From Rubripirellula amarantea (GTDB lineage Bacteria > Planctomycetota > Planctomycetia > Pirellulales > Pirellulaceae): 64,000 bases of DNA. The notes beneath the pieces are model-generated. The model did not search any database. It was not told where the DNA came from and saw only the letters and a list, made by a program, of their open reading frames with translations. How positions within the stretch are numbered: the first letter of the stretch is position 1; the number at the start of each line of letters is the position of its first letter. This document shows, piece after piece, positions 7,968 through 16,962 of the stretch. The DNA lies in NCBI RefSeq assembly GCF_007859865.1, contig NZ_SJPI01000001.1, forward strand, positions 2,046,001 through 2,110,000, in the 5' to 3' direction. The position numbers were made by a program, and so were the translations under genes.

Positions 7968-9719
7968 TTAGGCAGCGTCGGTATCCGAGTCGCGTCGTTT
8001 GGCTGCGTTGCGCGACGATTCGCTGCTGCGGCGATCACCACTAGTCTTGAAATACACTTCCTCAATTGAAGTGCGACCTGCGAGCGCCTGTTCAAGACCG
8101 GCTCGGGGAAGTTCAACCATGCCGGCATCAATCGCCAAGTCATGCAACTTTGAGTGCGGCACGCCCGCCTCGATGGCCATCGTGATTTCGGGAGTGATGG
8201 GCATGATTTCGAAGATCGGAATTCGCCCCGCGAATCCGCTGCCGAGGCACTTCTTGCAGCCGTCGCCCTTGTAGAACTTTGAATTCCGGTCGACTGTTCC
8301 GTCCGGGTCGATGGCGTCAAGCAATTTTTCGTTCGCTGGGACGGCACGCTTACAGTTCTCGCATACACACCGAAGGAGTCGTTGGGCAACACTCCCCAGC
8401 AGAGAGCCCGCAATCTTAAAATTGTCGACCCCCAAGTCGCTCAAACGTTGCACGGCACCCACGGCATCGTTGGTATGCAGCGTGCTGATCATCAGGTGTC
8501 CCGTCAGCGCGGCCTGGATAGCGGTTGTCGCCGTTTCCGAATCTCGGATTTCCCCGACCATGATGACATCAGGGTCCTGCCGCATGATGAACTTGAGCGC
8601 GTTGGCAAATCCCATCCCAAACTCGTTGTCACTTTGCACTTGGTTGATTCCTGCCAATCGGAATTCAACTGGATCTTCGACGGTCACGATGTTGCGGTCG
8701 TCACGGTTGAGGTACTGCAATGCCGCGTAGAGTGTTGTACTTTTGCCACTACCGGTGGGCCCCGTGACAACAAACATGCCGTGAGGTTTGTCGATGATCT
8801 CGCGCAAAGTCGCATGATCTCGTGGTGTCAGGCCTATATTCTCGAGTTGGAATGTTTTGCCACCTTCATCGAGTAGTCGAAGCACTAACTTTTGACCGTC
8901 AACGGTGGGAATGCCGCTGACTCGGAACCCGACCCGCTTGCCACCATCGAACACGTTGAGGTGCCCGTCTTGAGGTCTACGGTTTTCAGTGGTGTCCATA
9001 TCAGCCATGACTTTGATACGGCTGATCACCGAGTTTTCAATGTGATTAGGGATTGTCATCACTTGCTGTAGTTCGCCGTCAACGCGATATCGAACACGCA
9101 TTTCGGGTTTCAGCGGTTCCAAGTGAACATCGCTAGCACCTGCATCGACAGCTCCGGATAGGATCGCTTGGACCAACCGTACGACCGGTGCATCTTCTTG
9201 TTCGGCGGCCAAAATCGCATTGGTGGGGTCATCGTCTTCGAGAGCCGTTTGTTGCAATTCCACCAATTTCATATCGACAATCGTTTGTCTCGCAACCGCT
9301 CGATCGTCGTAGATTCGGCCGACCAACGCACTGACATCTTCAGCCATCGCAACAGCAGGCTGAATTTGATAACCCGTCATGAGTTCAACTTCTGCGATGG
9401 TTTCAATATCGTCCGGCGCTACCATCGCCAAAGTCATGGTCTTACCGCAAATATCGATGGCCGCAGCTTGATGAGACCGAGCAAAATCCTCGGGAACCAG
9501 TCTTGCGATTTGTGGGTTGACGTTGGCGGGGTCAATGTCGATGTAAGGAACTTCAAACTGCTCGGCCAACGCGTGGCCGAGTTCGGCGACTGAGAGCAAC
9601 TTTTGCCGAACGAGCCAATCGCCAAGCATCATTTCACGCGGTTTACCACTGAAAGCGGACTCCATTTGGTCCGCAGTCAGCACACCTTGTTCGACAAGAA
9701 TGTCACCAAGTCGTCGCAT
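7968..9719 (-). CDS. gspE: Type II secretion/pilus assembly ATPase GspE/PilB
   Basis: This 583-residue protein starts with an MshEN-type N-terminal domain (RRLGDILVEQGVL and repeats to ~residue 140). The secretion-ATPase core follows, with Walker A GPTGSGKST at about 320-328, the Asp box (TVEDPVE), Walker B (DVIMVGEIRD, ~384-393) and the His box (STLHTNDA). A four-Cys zinc element, CVCENCK then CKKCLGSG, is present as in GspE/PilB. MshEN domains in other systems bind cyclic-di-GMP, which is notable because a diguanylate cyclase is encoded next door; binding here is inference. The tail after ~560 is charged and poorly conserved. It powers pseudopilus or pilus extension. Confidence 0.92.
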   Translation of the reverse strand: MRRLGDILVEQGVLTADQMESAFSGKPREMMLGDWLVRQKLLSVAELGHALAEQFEVPYIDIDPANVNPQIARLVPEDFARSHQAAAIDICGKTMTLAMVAPDDIETIAEVELMTGYQIQPAVAMAEDVSALVGRIYDDRAVARQTIVDMKLVELQQTALEDDDPTNAILAAEQEDAPVVRLVQAILSGAVDAGASDVHLEPLKPEMRVRYRVDGELQQVMTIPNHIENSVISRIKVMADMDTTENRRPQDGHLNVFDGGKRVGFRVSGIPTVDGQKLVLRLLDEGGKTFQLENIGLTPRDHATLREIIDKPHGMFVVTGPTGSGKSTTLYAALQYLNRDDRNIVTVEDPVEFRLAGINQVQSDNEFGMGFANALKFIMRQDPDVIMVGEIRDSETATTAIQAALTGHLMISTLHTNDAVGAVQRLSDLGVDNFKIAGSLLGSVAQRLLRCVCENCKRAVPANEKLLDAIDPDGTVDRNSKFYKGDGCKKCLGSGFAGRIPIFEIMPITPEITMAIEAGVPHSKLHDLAIDAGMVELPRAGLEQALAGRTSIEEVYFKTSGDRRSSESSRNAAKRRDSDTDAA

Positions 9720-9783
9720 TGCCGGCTATCCTTGTTTGAGTGAAAGTGTTGTAAGGGAAATGATTGAATGATTGAGGGTGAGA

Positions 9784-10365
9784 TCAACGAGGCTTAGTGG
9801 GCATCGCAACTTTGGATCTGTTCTTGGGAATTCGATTGACCAGGATGTCTTCCACTTTTTCCTCCATGTCAGTCGGATCAAATGGAGTAATCAGGTAGCC
9901 CTGGGCACCGGCATGGTGTGCACGTTCGACGGTCTCCAGACTCGGGTCCAACGAGAAAATCAGAATCGGTAACTCTGCGATGGGCACTTCTGTGCGAAGT
10001 CGAGCCACCCATTCGAGTCCGTCGCCTTCGGGAAGTTTGGTGTCTGTGATCAAAAGGTCAGGCGATTGTCGCGTAATCGCCGCAAGGCCTTCCGAGCCTG
10101 AAGAAACCGATTCCACTTCGTAGCCAAGAAGTTCGAGTCGGAACGAAACGAGTTCGCGCAGAACCGGTTCGGCCAGGACGATTAGCAATCGGAATCGTGA
10201 AGAGTCAATCACAGGATGATTTAGCTTTGGGAAAGGCGTGTGATAGGAAAGGATTGCGTCGTCGCTACAACCGGTACAACCACTTTGGTCAACCGAAGTG
10301 ATGTGTATCTCGCGGTGTATCCCATTCATCGGAAGCCACCGGGGCATAGATAAGACAGACTTCAT
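9784..10365 (-). CDS. Atypical response-regulator receiver protein
   Basis: From about residue 57 this 193-residue frame is a single receiver domain with no output domain. The phospho-acceptor Asp is present in LLITDTKLP (residue ~108) and the Thr/Ser switch position is Ser (ILIFSLDPS). The acidic pair that binds magnesium is replaced (LIVLAEP where DD is expected), and the conserved Lys before Pro is Thr (GYLITPF). Phosphorylation is therefore doubtful and a pseudo-receiver role in protein-protein binding is likely. The first ~50 residues look non-conserved; a GTG at 10211-10213 would give a compact receiver and may be the true start. It lies 64 bases upstream of gspE in the same direction. 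Confidence 0.7.
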   Translation of the reverse strand: MKSVLSMPRWLPMNGIHREIHITSVDQSGCTGCSDDAILSYHTPFPKLNHPVIDSSRFRLLIVLAEPVLRELVSFRLELLGYEVESVSSGSEGLAAITRQSPDLLITDTKLPEGDGLEWVARLRTEVPIAELPILIFSLDPSLETVERAHHAGAQGYLITPFDPTDMEEKVEDILVNRIPKNRSKVAMPTKPR

Positions 10366-10497
10366 TAGGACGGCGCTTCTTGTGGTGTCGTCTTGCTGCC
10401 CTCGTCTCGATCCGCACGATTCGCACAGTGTGGAAATGAGTCACGCGTGGGTCCCAACGATCGTCGCGGTTTGAACGCTTGCCCCATCTAGACCGTC

Positions 10498-11787
10498 ATG
10501 CCCTTCTCGAAACCTTGCAGCGATGCATGCGACGATACCGTTGCAGACATCAATGCAGAACCTAAAAAGTCCCCACCCGAGTTGCGTTTCGCACCCCTAG
10601 GTGGTGCTGCGCATTTTGCAGTCACGCTGTTGGTGGTCAACGCGATGGCTTGGACGTTCGTTTTCAATCCAAGCGGTGCAATCGATGGCGGTGCGCTGGC
10701 GATGGGAACATCCGTGATCATCTTGGCGTTGCTTGCCCATCAAGCCATTTGCCGCCGCGAGGGGTCAGGGTTTCACAAGAACGCGGCATTGTCAGGCCAA
10801 CTAGAAGCCATTTTGGATCAAATGCCAGATGGACTGCTCATTACCGACCAGCACGATCGCATCGTGATCGCAAACGATGCCTTCTTACGCAGCATCGGTA
10901 TGACCAAGGAGGACCTGATCGGTCGACGGGCCAGTTCATTGTCCTGGGTCCATGGTGCCGCCCGAGAAACGCGCGATCTGCCGTGGGTGCAAGCGTCGCG
11001 TCAATCGACCTCTCGCGATCAACAACTCATGCGATACCGTCTGCCCGGCGGAGAAGAACGGTACTTCTCGATCAACTCGTCGCCTGTCAAATCAGATGAC
11101 GACGACCAACAGGGAGCGTTGATGACGTTTCGTGATGTCACGCAAATCGAGAACCATCGCGCGGAACTGGAACAAATGCTGGTGATGTTGCGAAGCAGTC
11201 GCGAAGAGATACGGACGAAGAATCACGAGTTGCGAGTCTTGGCCGATATCGACTCGCTAACGGGGTGTCTGAATCGACGTGCGTTCTTTGAAGAGTTTCG
11301 TAGAGCCTGGGAAGCGGCCCAAGAACGTCAGCATCCACTTTCGTGCTTGATGCTAGACGTCGATCACTTCAAACAGGTTAACGATGTGTATGGTCACCAA
11401 TGGGGCGACGAAATTTTGCAACTGGTTTCCACGATTTTGCAGAATCAGTTCCCTGAACCTTCATTGATCGGTCGTTATGGCGGTGAAGAGTTTTGCGTCA
11501 TGATGCCGGGAATCAGTTTGGCGGACGCAATGCAGATGTGCGAGCAAACAAGAGTGTGCATCGCGAGCCATCGGTTTTGGGACCTTCCGGAATTAAACAT
11601 CAGCGCATCGTTCGGATTGGCAACGCTGAATCCCGGCGTTAGCCGCGTAGAAGATCTGATTCGGCAAGCCGATGAGTGTCTCTACATGGCCAAGGAAAAC
11701 GGTCGCAATCGAGTAGTCAGCCGACTTGAATACAGGCGTCTTGCCGAAGATCAAGCCGACAAGTTGGATCCAACATCAGTTCGGTAG
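10498..11787 (+). CDS. Membrane-anchored PAS-GGDEF diguanylate cyclase
   Basis: This 429-residue protein has two hydrophobic helices (residues ~41-56 and ~65-82), a PAS domain (about 103-215, with LITDQHDRIVIANDAFL), a short coiled linker and a GGDEF domain from ~250. The catalytic loop reads RYGGEEF (~326-332) and the upstream metal-binding DVDHFKQVND is intact, so it should make cyclic-di-GMP from two GTP. The RxxD inhibitory site expected just before the loop is absent (PEPSLIGRYGGEEF), suggesting no product inhibition at that site. It is divergent from the receiver/T2S operon, and its 3' end overlaps the convergent ABC permease by 37 bases. PAS ligand unknown. Confidence 0.92.
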   Translation: MPFSKPCSDACDDTVADINAEPKKSPPELRFAPLGGAAHFAVTLLVVNAMAWTFVFNPSGAIDGGALAMGTSVIILALLAHQAICRREGSGFHKNAALSGQLEAILDQMPDGLLITDQHDRIVIANDAFLRSIGMTKEDLIGRRASSLSWVHGAARETRDLPWVQASRQSTSRDQQLMRYRLPGGEERYFSINSSPVKSDDDDQQGALMTFRDVTQIENHRAELEQMLVMLRSSREEIRTKNHELRVLADIDSLTGCLNRRAFFEEFRRAWEAAQERQHPLSCLMLDVDHFKQVNDVYGHQWGDEILQLVSTILQNQFPEPSLIGRYGGEEFCVMMPGISLADAMQMCEQTRVCIASHRFWDLPELNISASFGLATLNPGVSRVEDLIRQADECLYMAKENGRNRVVSRLEYRRLAEDQADKLDPTSVR

Positions 11788-13115
11788 GCCGAGATCGCAG
11801 GCAAGATTGCGGCAATCAATGCCAACACGGCAACGACTGGTAAGATCCAAATTTCGTTGCTGCTCGTACTAAAGAAACCAACTTGAATCCCCGTCTGGTC
11901 CTCGATTTGACCGCTGTAAAGTGCGATTGCAGCGTGAGCTAATAACCATCCGGTAATGCCACCAATCACAGCCACCAACATGCTTTCTAGTACGATGATC
12001 GTTGTGACGGTATCGCGACGAGCGCCCAAAGCTCGCATCACTGCAATGTCTCTTCGGCGGTCATTCATCGAGTTGTAGATCGCCACGAGGATCCCCACCG
12101 CAGCAACGAAGCATGTGATTAGCGTTATACCAAGCAAGGCCTGCATCAACGGTCCTACGATTAAGCTCATCAACTTATTGATCTCTCCGACCGGGGCCGC
12201 GGCTTGAGCCCGCAAGCTCTCGTTAATCATGTTTTGCATGCCCGGCGCGAACATGATATTGCCGTTGCGAACTAGGATGGAGGTGACCTCTCGTTCGGGA
12301 ATGGAAAGCGGAATCGGGCCTTCTTTGTCGCTAGACGCTTGTTTTCCGGGCACTACGGTCGCGCCTTCTTCGATCGGTTTGGCATGACCTTCCATCAAGT
12401 AGAAGCCTTCCAGGTTGACGAACGCGGCACGGTCATTGGGAGTTCCCGTCGCATCGAGAATTCCCACGATCATGAACGCGTCTTCATGGCCTTTGCCTTC
12501 GGGATCTCCATGAGTCGGGTACAGCAGTTCGCCGACTTTGACGTTCATTTCTTTGGCGACGCGGCTACCAAGAACGGCTTCGAAGTAACCATTGTCGGCG
12601 GAGTCGGTTTCGAATGCTCGTCCACTAGAAAACGAGAATGGTTGATCGAGATCACTTCCATGACGAAGCTCACTGAAAAATTCCGGCGTCGTGCCAACCA
12701 CGCGGAACTCGCCGTAATAGTCGCCAAGAGCAAGTGGGATAGCGAAGCCACCGCTCACAAAAGCCGCGTACTTGCCGTCACGGGTAGCCAGTTCAGGGTC
12801 GCCTCCGAAACGATCAACTATATCCGCTCGTGTCGCTTGGTCGAAAAACTCCATGTATTCGGTATACGGGAGATTTTCGATCGGTTGGCTCAAGTAGAAG
12901 ACGCTGTTGAGCGTTAGTTGCAGTGCGCTTCCCTTTGGCCCAACGACCAAGTTGTATCCCACCGTAGCGTTTCGGGTGAAGGCTTCGCTGACAATGCCGT
13001 AGATCGAAAGCACCAAGACAACTAGGCCGACGCCGAGCGCTAGTGACAGCGTGGTCAATAGACTCGAGAGTGGACGGTGGCAAAAGTTTCGCCATGCAAT
13101 CTGAAGAAGGTTCAT
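11751..13115 (-). CDS. ABC transporter permease, MacB/FtsX type
   Basis: The 454-residue protein has one N-terminal membrane helix (LSLALGVGLVVLVLSIYGI), a large extracytoplasmic MacB-type periplasmic domain (~45-300) and three C-terminal helices forming an FtsX domain (LMQALLGITLITCFVAAVGI; VVLESMLVAVIGGITGWLL; ILPVVAVLALIAAILPAI). The NDRRRDIAVMRALGA coupling motif is present. Such permeases work by mechanotransmission with a LolD/MacB-like ATPase on lipoproteins, antibiotics or envelope complexes. Its ATPase partner lies 65 bases upstream. The 3' end overlaps the convergent diguanylate cyclase gene. Confidence 0.9.
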   Translation of the reverse strand: MNLLQIAWRNFCHRPLSSLLTTLSLALGVGLVVLVLSIYGIVSEAFTRNATVGYNLVVGPKGSALQLTLNSVFYLSQPIENLPYTEYMEFFDQATRADIVDRFGGDPELATRDGKYAAFVSGGFAIPLALGDYYGEFRVVGTTPEFFSELRHGSDLDQPFSFSSGRAFETDSADNGYFEAVLGSRVAKEMNVKVGELLYPTHGDPEGKGHEDAFMIVGILDATGTPNDRAAFVNLEGFYLMEGHAKPIEEGATVVPGKQASSDKEGPIPLSIPEREVTSILVRNGNIMFAPGMQNMINESLRAQAAAPVGEINKLMSLIVGPLMQALLGITLITCFVAAVGILVAIYNSMNDRRRDIAVMRALGARRDTVTTIIVLESMLVAVIGGITGWLLAHAAIALYSGQIEDQTGIQVGFFSTSSNEIWILPVVAVLALIAAILPAISAYRTDVGSNLSA

Positions 13116-13180
13116 CGTGAAGCGTTGTCAGACGGTGAGAGGCATCGAGAGAGATGATCGAAAAAAGAGACGGGCAATCG

Positions 13181-13888
13181 TCAAACCTGACTGAGCGCTC
13201 GATTGATGGAATCCAGTTCCTCGACACGATCAAACTGGTTTGCCACGTTCATGTCGTGCGTCACGATCAATAAAGAAATGTTTTCGTCGCGGCACGATGT
13301 TCGGATGAGGTCCAGCACCGTCTTGGCGCTGGCGGGGTCAACATTGGCGGTTGGTTCATCAGCGAGCAACAGTTTGGGTTTCCCCGCAAGCGAACGAGCG
13401 ATGGCAACGCGTTGTTGTTGTCCAACGCTCATTTGACTTGGCAAATAACCAGCGCGATCAGCCAAGCCCACGCGATCAAGTAAATCGTAAGCTCGTTTCT
13501 GGTCGGGACTGCCCTGCCCGAACGTCATTCCCAACTTGACGTTTTCAATCGCTGTGAACGCTGGCAACAGATTAAAGGTTTGGAACACGTAGCCGATCAC
13601 GGCAGCGCGAAAACGGTCTCGTCCTTGTTCGCTAAGTTTGGTGAGCTCTGTTCCTGCGACGCGGATTTGACCGCTGTCGGGTTTGAGCAGTCCAGCTAAA
13701 AGATGCAGCAGCGTTGTCTTGCCTCCGCCACTCTGGCCAATCAACGCCACCTGTTCAGCTTCACCGATTTCAAAATGAGGAATGTCGAGCACCGTAAGGC
13801 GATTGGCATCCTTACTGGAATCGGACATTGAATCAGGCGGAAGCTCGAATGTCTTAACGACGTCGTTTGCGAGTACTAGTGAGCTCAT
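13181..13888 (-). CDS. ABC transporter ATP-binding protein, LolD/MacB type
   Basis: This 235-residue ATPase carries Walker A (GQSGGGKTTLL), the Q-loop (YVFQTFNLLPAF), a signature motif MSVGQQQRVAIARSL (MSVGQ in place of LSGGQ), Walker B (LLLADEPTANVDP) and the H-loop (LLIVTHDMNVA). Length and the QTFNLLPAFTAIENV stretch place it with LolD/MacB/FtsE-type ATPases. It pairs with the permease encoded just downstream. The ATG overlaps the smpB stop in an ATGA arrangement, so smpB, the ATPase and the permease are probably co-transcribed. The substrate is unknown. Confidence 0.92.
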   Translation of the reverse strand: MSSLVLANDVVKTFELPPDSMSDSSKDANRLTVLDIPHFEIGEAEQVALIGQSGGGKTTLLHLLAGLLKPDSGQIRVAGTELTKLSEQGRDRFRAAVIGYVFQTFNLLPAFTAIENVKLGMTFGQGSPDQKRAYDLLDRVGLADRAGYLPSQMSVGQQQRVAIARSLAGKPKLLLADEPTANVDPASAKTVLDLIRTSCRDENISLLIVTHDMNVANQFDRVEELDSINRALSQV

Positions 13889-14421
13889 CGCTTTCTGATT
13901 CTCATTGCTTGTTGAAGTCCACGATCGGAGTCGCGCTTTTTCATCGCGGCACGTTTGTCGTGCAGTTTCTTACCTTTGACCAATCCCATCACGCACTTAG
14001 CGATGCCTCGCTCGTTAAAAAAGACTCGCAGTGGTACCAGCGTCAGCCCTCGTTCTTGGGCCTTTCCCGCAAACGCATCAAACTCACGTGAGTGCACGAG
14101 CAGCTTTCTGGGTCGGCGCGGATCGTGGTTCCACATTCCCGCGTTTCGGTAGTGGGAAATATCGCAGCCAATCAACCACAATTCGTTGTTGTTGACACGA
14201 ATGTACGCTTCGTCGAGAGAAAGTTTGCCTTCACGCATCGCTTTGACCTCGCTACCCATCAGCATCAACCCGCACTCAACCTGGTCAAGGATTTCGTAAC
14301 GGTGACGAGCTTTGCGATTCTCAGCGACGATGGTGAATTCAGGACCGGACTTTTTATTTCCGCCTGCTTTTCCCCCGCCTGATTTGCTTACGGAGCCCTT
14401 TGATTTTTTGTTCTTCGCCAT
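13885..14421 (-). CDS. smpB: SsrA-binding protein SmpB
   Basis: SmpB binds tmRNA and brings it to stalled ribosomes. The conserved core is clear: FTIVAENRKARHRYEI, then GLMLMGSEVKAMREGKLSL, then SREFDAFAGKAQERGLTLVP and KCVMGLVKGKKLHDKR. The C-terminal basic tail, which enters the decoding centre, ends in QQAMRIRKR. The ATG at 14419-14421 is chosen because the upstream in-frame extension lies opposite lipA and has no SmpB similarity. The N-terminus adds a Lys/Gly/Ser-rich ~30-residue extension, a little longer than usual, giving 178 residues. No ssrA gene was found in the window. Confidence 0.95.
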   Translation of the reverse strand: MAKNKKSKGSVSKSGGGKAGGNKKSGPEFTIVAENRKARHRYEILDQVECGLMLMGSEVKAMREGKLSLDEAYIRVNNNELWLIGCDISHYRNAGMWNHDPRRPRKLLVHSREFDAFAGKAQERGLTLVPLRVFFNERGIAKCVMGLVKGKKLHDKRAAMKKRDSDRGLQQAMRIRKR

Positions 14422-14428
14422 GACTGGG

Positions 14429-14456
14429 ATTGTAGACGTATCGCATCGAAAGTCGA
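14429..14456 (-). promoter_or_regulatory. Candidate smpB promoter, possibly leaderless
   Basis: On the minus strand a -10-like TACAAT (14429-14434) follows a -35-like TCGACT (14451-14456) with a 16-bp spacer. Only seven bases separate TACAAT from the smpB ATG, so transcription would start at or next to the A of the start codon. This would give a leaderless message. Based only on consensus matching. Confidence 0.35.
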
Positions 14457-14595
14457 TTGACCTACCACAGCGGCGATTTTTGCAGATAATCCCAGCGGAC
14501 CACCCGGAAGCCAGCCCGTTGGCAATGGTCGGAATCAGTTCGGGCATTACAATGGACGCTCCGATCCAATTTCCCGATATAAACCAGCTGATTTT

Positions 14596-15516
14596 ATGGC
14601 TTTTCGTCTCCCCGTTGTTTCTGAACCAGAGATTCCTGAAGGCACCGAGGTCAGTGGTTCCGGCCGCTTGCCCAAATGGCTGAAGCGGCCCATCCCGCGA
14701 AGCAACGCCAACCATTTGACGGATGTTTTGCTGGACGAGCTCAAGCTTGAAACCGTTTGCGAGAACGCGAAGTGCCCCAACCGAATGGAGTGCTACAGCC
14801 AGCAAACGGCTACTTTCATGATTCTGGGAAACGTTTGCACTCGTCCTTGCGGTTTTTGTGCGGTTCATCGGGGGCGACCGCCTCAATTGCCCGAAGCGGA
14901 TGAGCCGGACCGAGTGGCCGAGGCGGCGGCTCGCTTGGGGCTGAAGCATGTCGTTATCACAAGTGTGACTCGCGACGATTTGCCCGATGGCGGTGCCAAG
15001 CATTTCCACGACTGCGTGGTTGCTGTTCGTGAACGAACCGGGGCGACCACCGAGGTGCTCACGCCTGATTTTGTCCATTGCAAAGATGCATTGGAAATTG
15101 TCATCGACGCATTCCCCACCGTGTTCAACCACAACATGGAAACCGTTCCGCGTTTGTATCGTCGAGTCCGCGGTCCCAAAAGCGATTACCGTTGGACGCT
15201 TTCGATGATGAAGGAAGTCAAACGTTACAACCCAGCAGTAAAAACCAAAAGCGGTTTGATGCTGGGCTTGGGCGAAGAGCGGGGTGAGTTGTTAGACGCA
15301 CTTGCCGACCTTCGCGAATACGACGTCGACTTTCTTACTCTGGGTCAGTATTTGCAGCCGGGTGAAAAATACTTGCCCGTCGTTCGCTATGTCCCACCTG
15401 AGGAATTTGACGAGCTCGGTGAAATTGCGAAATCAATGGGCTTCACCAAAGTTGCCAGTGGTCCGTTCGTGCGAAGCAGTTATCACGCTCGAGACATGGC
15501 AGAGACGCAGACTTAG
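14596..15516 (+). CDS. lipA: Lipoyl synthase (radical SAM)
   Basis: LipA inserts two sulfurs into the octanoyl group on lipoyl domains of 2-oxoacid dehydrogenases and the glycine cleavage system. The auxiliary cluster motif (ENAKCPNRMECYSQQ, preceded by Cys in TVCEN) and the radical-SAM cluster motif CTRPCGFCAV are both intact. The C-terminal RSSYHA supplies the Ser ligand of the auxiliary cluster. The 306-residue length is normal. The gene is divergent from smpB, with 174 bases between them. Its stop overlaps the convergent TPR-glycosyltransferase gene by four bases. No lipB is visible nearby. Confidence 0.96.
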   Translation: MAFRLPVVSEPEIPEGTEVSGSGRLPKWLKRPIPRSNANHLTDVLLDELKLETVCENAKCPNRMECYSQQTATFMILGNVCTRPCGFCAVHRGRPPQLPEADEPDRVAEAAARLGLKHVVITSVTRDDLPDGGAKHFHDCVVAVRERTGATTEVLTPDFVHCKDALEIVIDAFPTVFNHNMETVPRLYRRVRGPKSDYRWTLSMMKEVKRYNPAVKTKSGLMLGLGEERGELLDALADLREYDVDFLTLGQYLQPGEKYLPVVRYVPPEEFDELGEIAKSMGFTKVASGPFVRSSYHARDMAETQT

Positions 15517-16904
15517 GCCAGCGTCTCCCGCACGCTTGATACGACATCTGACCAATCACCTAGCTCGCTTTGCCGATGCATAGTGATCGAAGGGTACCAC
15601 GGTGTAGATGTTCCGGAGGTCAACCATCGCCAATCGGGAACTCGGCCCAGCAGTAGATGGGATCGCGTGTTGGTCGCGCCCGCTAAGTGGGCAATCGCAG
15701 TATCCGATGTCACGACGTAATCAAGATTGCTAAGGATCGCCGTTGTGTCGGTGAAAGCGCCGTCGTCTCGATCGACGTCGCTAGGAAGTTCGGCTATCTG
15801 CGACGCGAAATCGCATGATTCGATTTGTTCGCTGCCGAAACCAAACTGCAAGCTGACTAACTGGATCGGAAGCGCGGCAAGATCGCGGAAAGCGTCGAGC
15901 GGGAGGCTGCGATAGATATCCGCGTGATGTTCTGGATTTCCTTGCCAGTTCAACCCAACGCGAAGTGGTTTGTCTTGCGTTCGAGGTAGATGTTCATCGA
16001 ACCATCGTTTCCAGTATTGCACCAATGGATCTGAAACTCGCAAGTAGCCTTCACCCTCGTCAAAGAGTCCATTCCCGTAGGGAACTGCTTTCGTCGTTTC
16101 AAACAAATTGTCGACCACTTCAATCATCGACGCTTGATAGTCCGTCGGCGGCGCCGCGATGGAATCAATGACCAGTCCATCAACGCCGAGTGATTCGACC
16201 GTTGAGGAAAACAGACTGATCAGCTTTTCCGAGCACTGTAACGTCACTCGCGCCCCGAGCCGGTTTAAGTCATGAGCGACTCGAACAAAATGAATGGCAT
16301 CGCCCAGACCCTGCTCGGGATACAGCAGAAGCGACTTCCCATCGAGAGCTTCGCCTCGCCATGGCTTGGCATTCGTTTGCGGACGTGTCAGGCCCGGCAT
16401 CTTCCAACGCCAACGATACTCCTTCCATCCTCTTTCGTAGTTTCCTCTTAGAAGTTCAATCACTCCGATATTGCGGTGCAGTTCTGCATGGTCGGGTGAC
16501 ACTTCCAGGCCTCGTTGATACCAATGCATCCCGCGTTCAATCTCGCCGCTCCAAATCCAAAGCGTACCGCGATTCTTGAGTGCCGAAAGATAATGGGGGT
16601 CTTGTTGAAGTGACGTTTCGAAGCAGTCATCCGCTTCTTCTGTTCGTCCGAGCATTCGCAACGAGTTTCCCATGTTGTTCCAGGCAATTGGAAACTGGTG
16701 GCGAATGTCGATGGCCTTGCGATAAGCAGCAACCGATTCGTCGAAAAGTCGTTGATCGAATAATGCGATGCCAAGGTATACCCAAGCGTCTGCGTTTCTC
16801 TTTTCGATTGACACGACATTGCGGTAGATCTGTTCCGCTTCATTGATCTGCCCTGCTTGATGCAGCTTCCATGCGTGGCTTAATGATTGGGCTGAGTTAG
16901 ACAT
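15513..16904 (-). CDS. TPR protein with a C-terminal glycosyltransferase-like domain
   Basis: The 463-residue protein has about five tetratricopeptide repeats in the first ~190 residues (e.g. AWVYLGIALFDQRLFDESVA, AWNNMGNSLRMLGRTEEADD). A Rossmann-like domain follows, similar to glycosyltransferase family 9/O-GlcNAc-transferase-like proteins: LLLYPEQGLGDAIHFVRVA, LRVGLNWQGNPEHHAD, and a nucleotide-binding-type stretch YVVTSDTAIAHLAGA. Such proteins are common in planctomycetes; the acceptor is unknown. The start at 16904 is chosen because the upstream frame extension runs through the rpoD terminator hairpin. It lies downstream of rpoD but is separated from it by that terminator. Confidence 0.82.
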   Translation of the reverse strand: MSNSAQSLSHAWKLHQAGQINEAEQIYRNVVSIEKRNADAWVYLGIALFDQRLFDESVAAYRKAIDIRHQFPIAWNNMGNSLRMLGRTEEADDCFETSLQQDPHYLSALKNRGTLWIWSGEIERGMHWYQRGLEVSPDHAELHRNIGVIELLRGNYERGWKEYRWRWKMPGLTRPQTNAKPWRGEALDGKSLLLYPEQGLGDAIHFVRVAHDLNRLGARVTLQCSEKLISLFSSTVESLGVDGLVIDSIAAPPTDYQASMIEVVDNLFETTKAVPYGNGLFDEGEGYLRVSDPLVQYWKRWFDEHLPRTQDKPLRVGLNWQGNPEHHADIYRSLPLDAFRDLAALPIQLVSLQFGFGSEQIESCDFASQIAELPSDVDRDDGAFTDTTAILSNLDYVVTSDTAIAHLAGATNTRSHLLLGRVPDWRWLTSGTSTPWYPSITMHRQSELGDWSDVVSSVRETLA

Positions 16905-16962
16905 TCGTCGATGAGGCAAGCACGAGTGAAATTGACGTTTGCTGAGCGGACATTCGTAAACG

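Noticed and set aside
14422-15132. N-terminal extension of the smpB frame
   Set aside because: It runs antisense through lipA and has no SmpB similarity; the ATG at 14421 gives a normal SmpB.
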